NCBI GenBank assembly: GCA_028023455.1
Contig: JAQFVV010000184.1
Span: forward strand, 184,001-248,000
Reading direction: 5' to 3'
DNA from: Epiperipatus broadwayi
Lineage: Eukaryota; Onychophora; Udeonychophora; Euonychophora; Peripatidae
DNA: 64,000 nt
How positions within the stretch are numbered: position 1 is the first letter of the stretch; every line of letters starts with the position of its first letter. Shown piece after piece: positions 26,374 to 38,118 of the stretch. The position numbers were made by a program, and so were the translations under genes. The notes below the pieces were generated by a model that had not been told where the DNA came from, made no database searches, and was given only the letters and a program-made list of their open reading frames with translations.

Positions 26374-27496
26374 CGTCCTAGTTGCTCTCTAAATTAATTC
26401 GTAATTAATTCCATGCCTCGGTATTTTTGGAATCCCTTTCTGATTGGTCATTGCAATCTAATTTCCAAAAGAATTCGTATACAAGCTTTTACCTATTGTG
26501 ATGGAAGATGCCATTGTTAGATAAGTATTCAAACTTTAATTAATTTTGATAAAAGAAAATGTTTGTAACAAAAGTAAATCAATTAAGTTTAGTTTCTACT
26601 TTTGATTTTAGAGAAACTTTTAATTAAAGTTATGTTAGAATATTATACAAGATTACGCTTCTCACCTTTAATTAATTTTGACTAATTACAATCGCATCTT
26701 CCATATTGGATTTAAAAGAAAAGTGGAGTTTAATGACAAAAATAATTTAAAAACACAATTTTATAAAATTACATATCACGAACTTTTCCACTAAATATTG
26801 GCTCAGTACTTTTGTCTCTACAACAGTACTTTTGTCTCTACAATATCTGGCTCAGAGCTGCAATTAACAAACAATTACTATAACTTTTATAAAATAAATA
26901 AATACAGAAATTATAATATATTTTGATATTATAAGTCCGTGATAATTAATCCCCCATTCCCTATTGCGTATATGAATTTTCAGATGCTACATTTATTAAT
27001 TTTATTTTGCATGTTTAAATTCAGATATTTATGCCAATATCTTCGTTCATAAATATGTTAGTTAATAATACTCAAATAAAAGGATACAAACAAATGTGTT
27101 AGTGAGTGGAATATATATGCAAGAATAGGGTTTGAATTTAGGTTGGTAGCGGAAGATTGGAAGTGGGCTGTGAAGCGCAATCTGAATCTCAGATTCCGCT
27201 TCATTTTCCCGGACTTACAATTGATAAAAAAAAAATGTAAAAAAAAAAAAAAATATCTTACTTGCTGTTCCGGTGACAAAAGAACAACCTGGTTTGAAAG
27301 GAGTACATAATTTATTTGTATATAAAAAAAAAAATTATCAAACTAATGCTAGCCCCATTTTGTTCTTTGCTGCTATATGCTAAAGAAAAAATCTTGACCT
27401 ATCTATCATTGAGTGCAAAATTATATTCATATTTTCCTTTTTTTAAAAACGTGGTTCAAATTCCTTATCTATCCGTCTGTGATTTATTGTTCTGTC
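26374..27496. other. Interior of the LTR element with no recognisable gene
   Basis: Pol would be expected here in minus orientation but no reverse-transcriptase, protease, RNase H or integrase motif was seen on either strand. A direct duplication of 'cagtacttttgtctctacaa' lies at about 26,806-26,845. Confidence 0.5.
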
Positions 27497-28731
27497 TTAC
27501 TTTCCCTGATCAGGAGGTTCAAATGGCTTTTTATTGAGGGTTTGGTCACCCCGCCAGAAGTTAGGTTGATCATGAGAGGTTGCTTGGTTTCTAGCTGGCT
27601 CAACTTTTCGTATTCTTTCATGAGGTTCTTTGTTGATGGGCGTGTAGTCAATGGTGGTGAGGAATTGTGCCATTTCCTCAATTCTCCTTATTCGGCACCC
27701 TACCATCATTTGTTGTATGTATGGTGGCATATTTTGTTGGATTGCACAGATAATCTGGGTCTCTGTAAATGGGAATGCCGTCAGAGACCGGAGACATGCC
27801 ACTTGCCTCAAAAAAAAACTGTGTGTGTGTTTCCTTGTTGGCCGATCCATACATTTCTTTTAAAACCGAATGATAAATGCCGTCCTGGCGCTCCTCGCTC
27901 CAGAAGGTCCTTAACAGAGCTGCTGCATACTGTTCAAAAATTCAGTGGCTTGTCTTCCTGGCTTTACCACCATGATTTTGCATATCCATTGAGATAGTGA
28001 ATTGCCAAGGCTACCTGATCCGGTGCTGAGATCTGTTGGAATCGAAACAATTCTTGAAGACTTTCAATATGCGCTTTCGGATTTTCTCCAGCATCACCTT
28101 TGAATGATTTCACTTGGATGAACTTTGCCAGGTAGGCCTGTGCATTCGAGATCTGTCCTATGGGCATGACATCTGATGTCCTATCAATGTGGTGTTCCTG
28201 TACTGGTCCTGATGCGTCAGGTTTGAACTCTGAACTTTTCACTGCGCTGCTTTTTAGTTTATCAATTTCACCTCTCAGTTCCTTTAGCTGGTCTTGAAAC
28301 TCTGTCTGTGTTTCTTGCACATTTAAAATGATCTTCTCTTGTTCTTCATGACATTTCAGTTCATCACCCAAACGTTCATTTATTTGACTTATGGCTATGT
28401 GGTGGGCAGCTTCTTGCTGGTCTATCACACTTCGTGTCATCATTAATTCTCCAGTCATTTTGGATACTATAGTTTTAGTTTCTTCTTTATGCTCCTCCAA
28501 GAGTCCTTCCAATTCAGTATGAACCTTTTCATAGCCTTTCCTGCAGTCTGCTCACACCTCATCTATTTGCGTTAATATACTTCTGTTCATTTCATTACAC
28601 AGTGATGACATCCACTCCTTCATCTCATTATGCTTGGCTTCGAATTTTTTCTCTATGTTAGTGAACATATCCATCAACAATGTTTGTAGGTTTATATCCT
28701 GTTTCTGTGTGGAGCTCTCTACAGATTCCAT
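27497..28731 (-). pseudogene. LTR-retrotransposon gag relic
   Basis: Starts ATG at 28,731 right at the leader boundary. The first 255 codons share one frame, broken by TGA at 28,554-28,552 and ended by TAA at 27,966. The N-terminal half is a glutamate/lysine-rich coiled coil. The capsid-like part begins with FIQVKSFKGDAGENPKAHIE and reaches ALAIHYLNGYAKSWW, the usual gag pattern of metavirus-type elements. Capsid-like text continues in other frames (TFWSEERQDGIYHSVL, then FLRQVACLRSL and PPYIQQMMVGCRIRRIEEM) to about 27,497, so there are at least two frameshifts. No zinc knuckle was found. It forms the structural particle protein in living relatives; this copy cannot. Confidence 0.7.
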
Positions 28732-30269
28732 TTAGTATAATCATAACAGTACGGTTTAGGAGAATTAATAGGCTTTTAACAAAAACGAAATATGGGAGAG
28801 TGGTACATGTATGAGGGCAATGGAATGATCTATTCTAAGATCTAAGAAAATGCTTCAATTCACCATTAATGAAATGCGACTCTCTGCAAACGTCGGCAGG
28901 GTCGGGTCATAAACAACTAAGAATGCGCTTTATTGAATTGCCATAGGCTGGACTTTTGCCAGAGCGAACCCTATGCAATAATATCTCGCACTGAAGAAAT
29001 CCAAAGAGGTTTGCCAAACCTTGTCCTTGGGATTGGAAGTGAAAATGAATGAAGCACAAAGATATATATATCACGAAAGGCCGGTATACACATAACGCTT
29101 GCATTAATATAAATATGTAGATATTTAGCTAAGGAATAAATAATTATCGCCTATCTTTATTAATAAAAACCCCTCGTACCGGTATGATTTGATTACTACG
29201 TGGATGTGGAAGAATTACAGTTAATGCTAATATAATATAGCTCATAGAACTAAACGATCCCCCACTTTATGTATTATTTTAAACTACACGTAAACTTTCC
29301 ACAACGTATAAATATAAATCTTTGATTTTGAATGCTTTAATAAATAAATACTTTTCATATTATTAAATATATATACAGTCGGTGGTGGCTATTGATTTCA
29401 ATAAAGTAATATTAATTTTATTCATATAAATCTATTTGCAGATTTTAGAAGTTAGCACTATTATTTAATTAACCAAATAAACATATTTCTAAGAAAATAG
29501 ATTTTTACTTAGTTTTAGAAAATAACACTGTATAATAATTATCAAATTCTGATTTTATTTCTCCAGACTGGCAGGCACCCGCTATACTAGGAATAACAAA
29601 TTTGTTTTTAGAAACTACTAGGTTAATTACCCTCTGAAAAGTAAGGAGGGTTTTCTTTTATTAAAAGAGATAGCGTAAGCATTTGCGATTCTGGGGGAAA
29701 ATTATCGACATATAATTTAGTATCTGAAAGTATAAAACATAATAATGAGAATAAAATATTGCCGCATAGACATGACATTAAGAACTAATAATTATTCAGG
29801 AGAGGTTTAATGTAGGAGAGATTACAGCTAAGTTATATATAGAGAGAACAAGGTACAATTAACAAAAAGGTAAGAACTTTTCAAATTAATTCATAACTAA
29901 TATTAAATTTTACAAATGAAAGATTTACAAAATGTTTAAAGAAATAGATAGGTGAAAGTTAAAATTATTCATGGTAACTTTAAGAGTCTAGCAGCATTTG
30001 AAATGATTACCTCTGTAAAACATTGCGGTTCTTTTGATGATTTCAATTCCCGCGGAGACTAGATCTAGTTTATCAAACATAGTTATTCAGGCAGGTAGTA
30101 ATTTTATGATTTAATGAACAGGCATATCAGTATAGTCTATGAGTATCGGGATCCATGGGCACAGATTGCAGGGAAGGCCATCTCAAATGGTGAGAAAGGC
30201 GATTTAGATTTACTCAGTACACATTGAAATTAATGAACACAAATTTTCTTGGTGACTGCTCTCCTTGAC
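28727..30269 (-). repeat. Duplicated 1.54-kb leader, gag-proximal copy
   Basis: Lies directly upstream of gag in element orientation, between gag and the putative primer-binding site near 30,390-30,405. It is therefore the natural leader position; the copy at 24,832 is the extra one. It contains a GC-richer stretch (about 28,870-29,100) also present in the other copy. No conserved open frame is shared by both copies. Confidence 0.7.
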
Positions 30270-30405
30270 TGTTCATGAATGTTCCTGACTTATGTATCTT
30301 GCACAGGATTGGATTCGAGGTACTTTTGCCTAGATGCTAGATCTTGTTATATGAACAGACGAAACCGACCGGTACAGGTTTTTTTTCCTCGGGTATGGCG
30401 CCCAA

Positions 30406-32194
30406 CATAACAATCGGAATGCGACTTAACGTAATCTGAACTACGGGGGTGCCATCTAGGCATTTGAGCCTAGAAAAATTTATAAAGTAGGCAGATACGC
30501 GCTGTTAAGACTCCACTTTCTTTAAATATTCCGACCGTTAGCCCAAGTCACTAGCTCAGCGGAGACGCAGAGATAAAAATCTATAAATTTTATATCTTAA
30601 CTATAAAAGAATAAAAGCCACTGCCAGAAATTAACACATAAAAATATTTATTTACGCACATATAAAATAATATTTAAATTTTGAGGAATAAATTTAACGT
30701 TTATAATTTTATATTGATCTTTAATTCTAAATTTAAGGAGATTGCAAATAATGAGTTTACTATTTATTTAGAGGGTCGAGTATGACTGGACTACATAGGT
30801 CTGTATTTGAAAAGAAAATATTCTTCCCTGATTTAACCTTAGGCAACAAATTTCGCAATCAACTGGCGCCAATCCATCCGATACATTCATGTATTCAATG
30901 TAAAAAAATACGGCAGCACAAAAAGATTAAGAAAAGACATTGACTCTCAATCAGATAGGAATATTACATCTATCTAACAAGAAGAACAATAAAAAAAAAC
31001 TCCATAGAAAGGAACTGCATTCTCCGTCTTATAATTCCTTCCATAGGCAAATGGAAGTGTGCGGCATATGAAGCGATTCTGCCCGTAGCGAATCAATATT
31101 ACATCTACTAATCACACCAATATATCCAATCCATTGACCCAATCTAACAATGACACAAATAACCTAAGATTACCCTTCCCTAATATAACTTTACAAATCT
31201 ATACAGCCATTCACGCCCGACTTAAGTTTAACATTGATATATTTTAATTTATCGGAAAACAGAAATCATAAATAAACTTAAAGAACAAAATTAAATAAAT
31301 GGAAATGATTTTACACATATAAATAAAAAATACATCAAATAACATTTTAACTACTTTAGTCAGATAGGAAACTAATGCAATTATTTTAAATACGAAAAGT
31401 TTTTAATTTAATGTTCATTAATTGTAAAGTTCTTACGGTTTTAAACAGTTCATCTTTATCAGTCGTTTGTAAGTTTGAACGGGAATTCCCACGCCATCCT
31501 CAAAAGATTGGTATCCATTTAGCCGTTGTTTTATTTATTCATTTCGAGGTTTTTTAGTTCAATTGGTCCTCAATGGAGGAAACGATAGTTCATTTCTCTT
31601 TTCTTTAACAGCTGAAAGAATTGACCGTGCGTCTGTCAATTCCTTCACCTCAACTCCGTACTAATACATATAGTCACATCGTAATAATCAATAATTCACT
31701 AATTAATAATTTCCAAATTTGTCCTTTTTATATTAATGTGAAGGATTAAATTTACATTACGTCATCGATGCGATGATCCTTTTCGTTGAGGTCCGATTTT
31801 CCAATGGATTTATTTCATTTGCTAAAAGTTTCTATTGTTTTCCTATCTAACCGATGTTTTTACATTTAAATGCCCAAGGCTGGTTTACATTTGACTAATT
31901 AAATTTATCATTTCCATTTCTGATTAATTAACCTGTTTTCCAAATCAAATATATATTTTTACCACTAAATCTTTTTAAGTTTTTGTTTTTTAAAATACCT
32001 TTTCTATTTTTAATACAGTTTTATTTTAATAATTTTTTTAATCTGTGCGATTTAATATATATGAGTTTAAGATGATATTTAGTTTCAATTTTTAATTCTT
32101 AAAGAAACTTTTTAAATGCGAACTTTTTAATTTACTTTCATGTTTAATAAATATATATAAAAAAACAATGTAACGAACGTCTGTGCTCGTTACA
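30406..32194 (-). repeat. Right LTR (5' LTR in element orientation)
   Basis: Ends 'gtgctcgttaca' at 32,194, followed by (AT)n. The inner end reads CATAACAATCGG where the left copy begins TGTAACGACCGG. The last 1.28 kb is near-identical to the left LTR and the first ~490 bp is not. Confidence 0.75.
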
Positions 32195-32206
32195 ATATAT
32201 ATATAT

Positions 32207-33722
32207 TGTAACAATTGAGTACACAACACTGATCTTTATTGTCATTTGTAACCAAACATTGTTTAAAAAAATATTTTTATATTTTTAATTTTATTATATA
32301 TTATTATTATTATTATTTTATTCATATGATTATTTACTAACATTTTATTATTTACTTTACATGATTGGTACTTATTTAATGCCTCCAACATTGAAATGCA
32401 CATTCAAGCAGAGCAGTAGAATATATGATAGATTAACCATCAACTATACCTACAGCCAGATCAAAGCTACACAAATGGACAACCTTGACCATCTTTCCTG
32501 ACCATAACACCCCCCATACTGCTGAGACAACACCTGCCATCCAAAGCACTTTATTTGTTTTGAGAACAAGTCTCAGGTACCATCAGGTCATACATGTTAT
32601 ATATAATCAGCATGCCCAAACAACAGGCACATGAACCCAGTATTTGAAATATATCCAAGCTAACTCATAATATTAATCAGAGGACCCAGCACAGAACTTA
32701 ACATATGGAAATAATTCTAATCTTTAAATTATTGGTAATGTCATTAAAAGAGAATATAGCCCAAGCAAAATTTTACACAGATATTAATTTATTTACATGC
32801 ACACATATTTAAATAAATATAACAGTACAATTTAACACAAAAGAATAAATAAGTACACATTAATTGTTAAGAGATTCAATATTACTGATTTTTCTTCATT
32901 ATAGTTCATTTCATTAAAAGAATATATGTCTAGACAGTTTACAATTGAAGAAGTATATTTACTTAGGTTTTTCATTATGTCAAGATGACACATTTCCATT
33001 TTGGTTTTGACTTTCTAGATGGCTGGCCTTTCAGTCTCCAATGGTGGTTTCATAGATTTCCTTTCATTCTTTTGATGGACAATGGGAGAGAGAGTGTGGT
33101 GGCATCTATACTAGAGTCGAGGCATTTATCCCAGGCAAGAGAAGTTAGTGAAACTGAGGACCCAGGGCATGCTTCTATGTCTTTTTCCATGTTAAGTAAT
33201 CTGGATTTCTGTGGATCTCATTGGTTATGTGCTCATGAACTGTTGGAAAAACTGAGCAACTGAATTTAACTGAACTTGAGAAAACTTCTGAAACTGCTAA
33301 TAAAAATTTCTGGAACTGAATAACAATGAATAAGCCATTACTTTTATATTAACCCCCATTGTCTAATTTTTATCATAATTTTAATTTGATTTTAATTAAT
33401 TTTACATTTTTCTCTAATCTTTTTTTTTTAAGATTCATCTAATATCTTATCGGTCAAGAATCTTTCAAATTTTAAGTATATTCCTGCCAATGAGATAATT
33501 TACAAGATTTTGTAATTAATTCTATTGACATTTTTTTAAATTTTAAAACATTTCACATTTATTTATTCTTTTAACATTTACTTTTTTTTAATTATAAAAA
33601 GAAGAGAATGCTCCTATTTTTTTCCTTATAATTTGTTTATTTATTTTAAATTATTGCATATGTAATGCAGATATATATATATATGATTTTACAACACATA
33701 TATTGCAAACAAGAACGTTACA
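32207..33722. mobile_element. Solo-LTR-like element of a second, related-end family
   Basis: Begins TGTAAC at 32,207 directly after the AT run that ends the preceding element, and ends GTTACA at 33,722 followed by 'atatatat'. It thus has the same kind of termini and the same (AT)n flanks as the larger LTR family, but its interior shows no alignment to those LTRs. An open frame at 32,985-33,263 has no recognisable domain. Solo LTR is the favoured reading; a non-autonomous DNA element is an alternative. Confidence 0.5.
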
Positions 33723-33779
33723 ATATATATTCAATAAAATTTCCTTCTTCATTAAAATAAATTTAGCTTGAAAACAGTT

Positions 33780-35745
33780 AAAATTATTAAGAAAAAAAAA
33801 TTACAGTTGATATTCCTAATCTTCAGAAACATTCCAATGCATTTGAATTAGAATTTGCAAATTGTTTTCAAATATTAAAACATTTTGAACATGATGCACA
33901 TTTGAACAAAATCAATAGGAAGATAACTAATATACTTTTAAGAATTGCAACAAAAATAGCTGATACAAAAAACAGCAATTGATCAATAAAATTTCTACAG
34001 AGATAAGATAATTTATGAAGAAAGGAAAGCATATGGAAGTATATAAAAATGATGCATTAAGAAGGATTGAATATCTCGAAATTTGTAAAATGGTATGAAA
34101 AAAAAGTTAATAATGATATAAGAAGTATAATTGTTAACAGAAAACTATAGAAGAGAATAAAAGTCTCAAGAATGTAGAACAACATCTTGCTTTTGGTAGG
34201 AAACTTATTTCTGCAATAAGAAATAAGATGTAGCTATTATTAAAAAGAGAGATCACATCATGAAATGTGTAAAAGTGTTCTGTCAAGAATTATATAGTAA
34301 TAAAGAACAAGGAAAAGTGCATCCTACAACTACTATATCTGAATTGCTCAGGATTTTAAATGAAGAAGTGAGATATGCATTAAACTTATGAAGATAGAAA
34401 AAGCTTCAATTAATGACAGAATTATAATCAATATCAAAAGAAGCAGGTGAAGAAATATAATTTTTTTTGGCAAAGTTATATACCAAATGTTTAAATGATA
34501 AGGATTTACCAAATGATTGAAAGAATGCAGTATTAATATTAATATTTAAAAAAAAACAATAATAAAGAAGACACCAGAAATTACAGATCTATCAGTCTTT
34601 TATTAGTTCTATAAAATTTTTTTACCAAAATAATTACACTCATCTACAGTGAACTTTGGATTTTAACAAAACAAATGAACAAGCTGGATTTAAAATTGGT
34701 TATAACTATTGTGGATCATATCCAAATATTGAGAGAAGTTATAGAAAAGACCAATGAATATGAATTGCCATTATGCTTTGGATTTGATTCTGTAAGCATT
34801 TCTCCAGTGATTAAAGCATTGGATTACCCAGGATAATGCCATATTTTTAAGAATATTTATAAAAATGCAATTGCAACAATTATATTACATTAACATTAAA
34901 AAGAATGTTTGACAGGGTGACTTCATATCTCCAAAATTTTACACAGCAGTTTCACAAAAAGTATGTTGCGGATTAAAATGGGAAATTAAGAAAATAAAAG
35001 TAAATAGAGATTATTTAAGTCATCTAGATTTTACAGATAATGTAGTTGTTTTCATAAATAATGCTTTAGAGCATCAGGAAATGTTGCAAGAGTTATCTGA
35101 TGAAACTAATTAAGTAGGATGGAAGGTAATTAAAAGGACTAAAGTAATGTTTAATGGATTTTCTCAAAATAAGAAAATAAAGATTGATAATGATGAGTTG
35201 GAAGAAGTTAATCACTACAAATATCTTGATCAGATTATTATTACAGATGAAAACATGATTAATGAAATTAATTATAGAATTAAATTTGGTTGGAGTACTT
35301 TTGGTAGAAATAACTTAATATTAAAAGGAAATATGCCTATGTATTTTAAAAGGAAGATTTTTAATAATTGTGTTACCAGTTCTTACTTATAGATCTAAGA
35401 CTTTGACACTTAACAGAAGAACAGTACAAAGACTTCAGATCAGTTAATGAAGTATTTAGGGGATATTTTAGAAATAACAAAAATAGATCAAAAAATAAAA
35501 TACATTGGTAAGTGAACAAACAGCTGTTACTGTTTTCATTGAAAGAATTAAAGGACTGGAGTTGGGCTAGATATATTGCTAGCAGAGATGATAATAGATG
35601 ACATTTTAAACTGAATTACAAGAGATTGTATGAAACCCAAAAAGACCACATGAGATGGATGGATGAAATAAGGAAGTGTGCTGGGCTGATGAGGGAAAGA
35701 GAGGCTAGAGATCAGAAAAAGTGGATTGAACTTAGATAAATAGTT
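33780..35745 (+). pseudogene. 5'-truncated RTE LINE copy
   Basis: Starts inside the endonuclease-RT linker (text matching 37,720 onward) and runs to the family 3' end 'gttgaaaatgatgattatg'. Reverse-transcriptase landmarks are recognisable but broken, including 'SHLDFTDNVVVF' where the family has FVDD. The longest open piece (35,147-35,392) matches the post-palm region F..F..SQN.KIKID.DELEEV. Heavily mutated and inactive. Confidence 0.8.
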
Positions 35746-35749
35746 GAAA

Positions 35750-36620
35750 ATGATGATTATGATACCAATCTCCCTATGTCAATTTCTGAAGAGTTTATAT
35801 CAAGCAAAGCTAATAAATTCATATACAGTATCTATATTTTATCAAGCAAATGTTAAAAAAAAAGAAAACTATTTTTTAATCTATAATAACTTTTATTACA
35901 GCCATAATATTTGATTTTCTACCCTTACTATTATAGATATTAAATATTTCTATCTCTCAAATTAATAATCTTTAGGTCATGGCAATTTAACCAGATTTTG
36001 TACATAGATTATTTTTAGGCTACATTTGTGAAAAGAAAAGGTGAGGCAAGAAATCCCTAAATAGGGATCTCCAAATGTATTACCTCAAACAAGATCACAA
36101 TTAAGTATTCCCAGTTTGTTAATGTTTTCCCCATTACAGTTTTTTTCCATATTGGGAAGTTTTGCATATCTTACATATTAATATTATAATTGTGTAGTAA
36201 TTAGGGGCAGGAAATGTGACTACATAAATACACAATTCCATTATCACAGTTAAGATGAAACATAACCAACAATATGATAGATTCTTGATGAGCAAACTAT
36301 ACACCAATCTAAGAAACTGATGTATACATATAAAGAAAATAGAAAAAAAATAATTGAAAAACACAAAAAGACAAAAAAAAAACATCTTTTATTAGAAATG
36401 GTATCTTGCCTTTGATGAGTCAACATGATCTTCTACAAAGCAACATAAAGTATTTTAAATTGAACACCTCTTATTAATTATTATATTTAACTTTACAATT
36501 TTTAAAGGTAATTGTGGATATTCCTAAGTTCAGATATTAACTGAAAGAAGAACCTTTGATTTCTTCTTGGAGGGCTTAAATGAACCAAGCTGTGCAAATT
36601 CTAATGTCCACTCCATACAT
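35750..36620. other. AT-rich stretch without a recognisable gene
   Basis: No element or exon recognised between the two RTE copies. The open frames here are short and hydrophobic, as expected from AT-rich chance sequence. Confidence 0.5.
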
Positions 36621-37007
36621 TCTTGTGATTGTAGCTGTTATTACTATGTGATGATTCATATAATAGACGAACATGGATGGGCTGCTCACCAACATGCATT
36701 AGACAGCATGGTGAGTTTATTGGCTTTTTACCTTTGAGTTTAAGATCAAGAAACACCATGGTCTTTCTTCTCAGTTGTCTGATAAGGCAGAATGAATGTT
36801 TGTGTAAATGATAAATATTTTTCCAATATATACAATTATAACAGACAAAAATACATCATGACCCTTATTTCCAGGAGGCTGTAAAGTCATCAACCAAGGC
36901 AGCGGTTGGTGGTCGAAGTTGAAGAGTGTTAAGAATCCCCTGATTGCAGTCCCAGGCTGCTGCTTGATAATGACTTTTTATTTAGGTACTTACAACTTCA
37001 GATCACT

Positions 37008-37928
37008 TTCAAGTGAGAAAGATTGAAAGAATTAGAAGAAAAATTGTCTTATATTAAATGGGACATTATTGGACTTTGTGAAGTTAGAACAAAAAGTAAA
37101 GAGACAATTGATTTAAAAACTGGACATGAATTCTATTATAAAGGTACAAATATTGAAAATACGAGTGGAGTGGGATTTATTTTAAATAAAAAGTGGAAAA
37201 ACAACATTGTGGAGATTGATGGTGTATTAGACAAAGTGGAAGATTAGTTATGCAACTTAATAGCAGATACTAAATGCAGATAATTCAGGTTTATGTCCCA
37301 ACAAGTTCTCATAGTGATGAAATAGAAGATTTTTATATGGATGTACAAAAGGCTTTTGATCAGAGTAAATACCATTTTAAAATTGTTTTGGGAGACTTTA
37401 ATGCTAGAATTGGTAAACAAATGAAAGATGAAAGTGCTGTCGGTAATTTTGGTTATGGTAATAGAAATGAGAGAAGACATAAACTTGTAGAGTTTGCAGA
37501 AAAAAACCCTTTATATTATGAATTCTTTTTTTGAGAAAAATATTAAAAGGAAATGGACCTGAAAGCATCCAAATGAAGGTATAGTAGAATTGAATTATAT
37601 ATTGACTAACAGAAAATACATATTTCAAGATTGTAATGTTCTTAATAAATTTAACACAGGAAGTGATCATCGATTAATAAGATGTAAGATACATGTTAAT
37701 GCAAAACTAGAGAGACAAAAATTAAGAAAAACAATATTTACAGTTGATATCCCTAATCTTCAGAAACATTCTAATGAATTTAAATTAGAACTTACAAATC
37801 GGTTTCAAGTATTAGTAGATTTTGAACATGAGTCAGATTTAAATGAAATTAATATGAAAATAACTGATACACTTATAAAAACTGCAACAAAGATAGCTGG
37901 TAGAAAAAAAGGAGAAATTGACCAATAA
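37008..37928 (+). pseudogene. RTE apurinic-type endonuclease domain
   Basis: Three successive open segments give the domain in order: WDIIGLCEVR (metal-binding Glu), VGFILNKKWK, QVYVPTSS.SDEIEDFY, the catalytic LGDFNARIG block and GSDHRLIRCK (catalytic Asp-His pair). In living elements this domain nicks the target DNA for target-primed reverse transcription. Stops or frameshifts between segments (near 37,247 and 37,534) break the frame. Confidence 0.85.
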
Positions 37929-38118
37929 AATTTCTACTGAGACTAGGGAATTTATGAAGAAAAGAAGGAATATGAAGATATATAAAAATGATGCATTAAA
38001 AAGGGTTGAAAATCTCAGATTTTGTAAAATGATGCGGAAAAGAGTTGAATATGATATATGAAAGTATAACTGTGAACTAGCAAGGACAGCTGTAGAAGGG
38101 AATAAAAGTCTCAAGAGT

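Larger units (their letters stand above)
21956..32194 (-). mobile_element. Decayed LTR retrotransposon, gag only
   Basis: Long direct repeats (21,956-about 24,132 and 30,406-32,194) bound about 6.3 kb. The outer ends are TGTAACGA and TCGTTACA, lying in (AT)n on both sides. The minus orientation is inferred from the gag relic. It is also supported by the sequence inside the right LTR, which reads on the minus strand TTGGGCGCCATACC and could be a primer-binding site, and by a purine-rich tract next to the left LTR. Read that way, the order is LTR, 1.66-kb leader, gag, non-coding DNA, a second copy of the leader, LTR. Reverse transcriptase, protease and integrase were not found. A gypsy-like origin is likely from gag, but pol is absent so the family is uncertain. 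Confidence 0.7.

Noticed and set aside
27413-27997. A 194-codon open frame on the plus strand
   Set aside because: It lies antisense to the gag relic, whose minus-strand text has clear capsid-like blocks; the plus-strand protein has no recognisable domain.
24832-30269. Reading the 1.54-kb direct repeats as LTRs of a separate nested element
   Set aside because: Their ends are not TG...CA, there is no room for a primer-binding site before the gag ATG, and no target duplication flanks the pair; a duplicated leader fits better.
32985-33263. A 92-codon plus-strand frame with Trp/Phe-rich start
   Set aside because: It sits inside the TGTAAC...GTTACA solo-LTR-like element and has no domain; kept as part of that element only.
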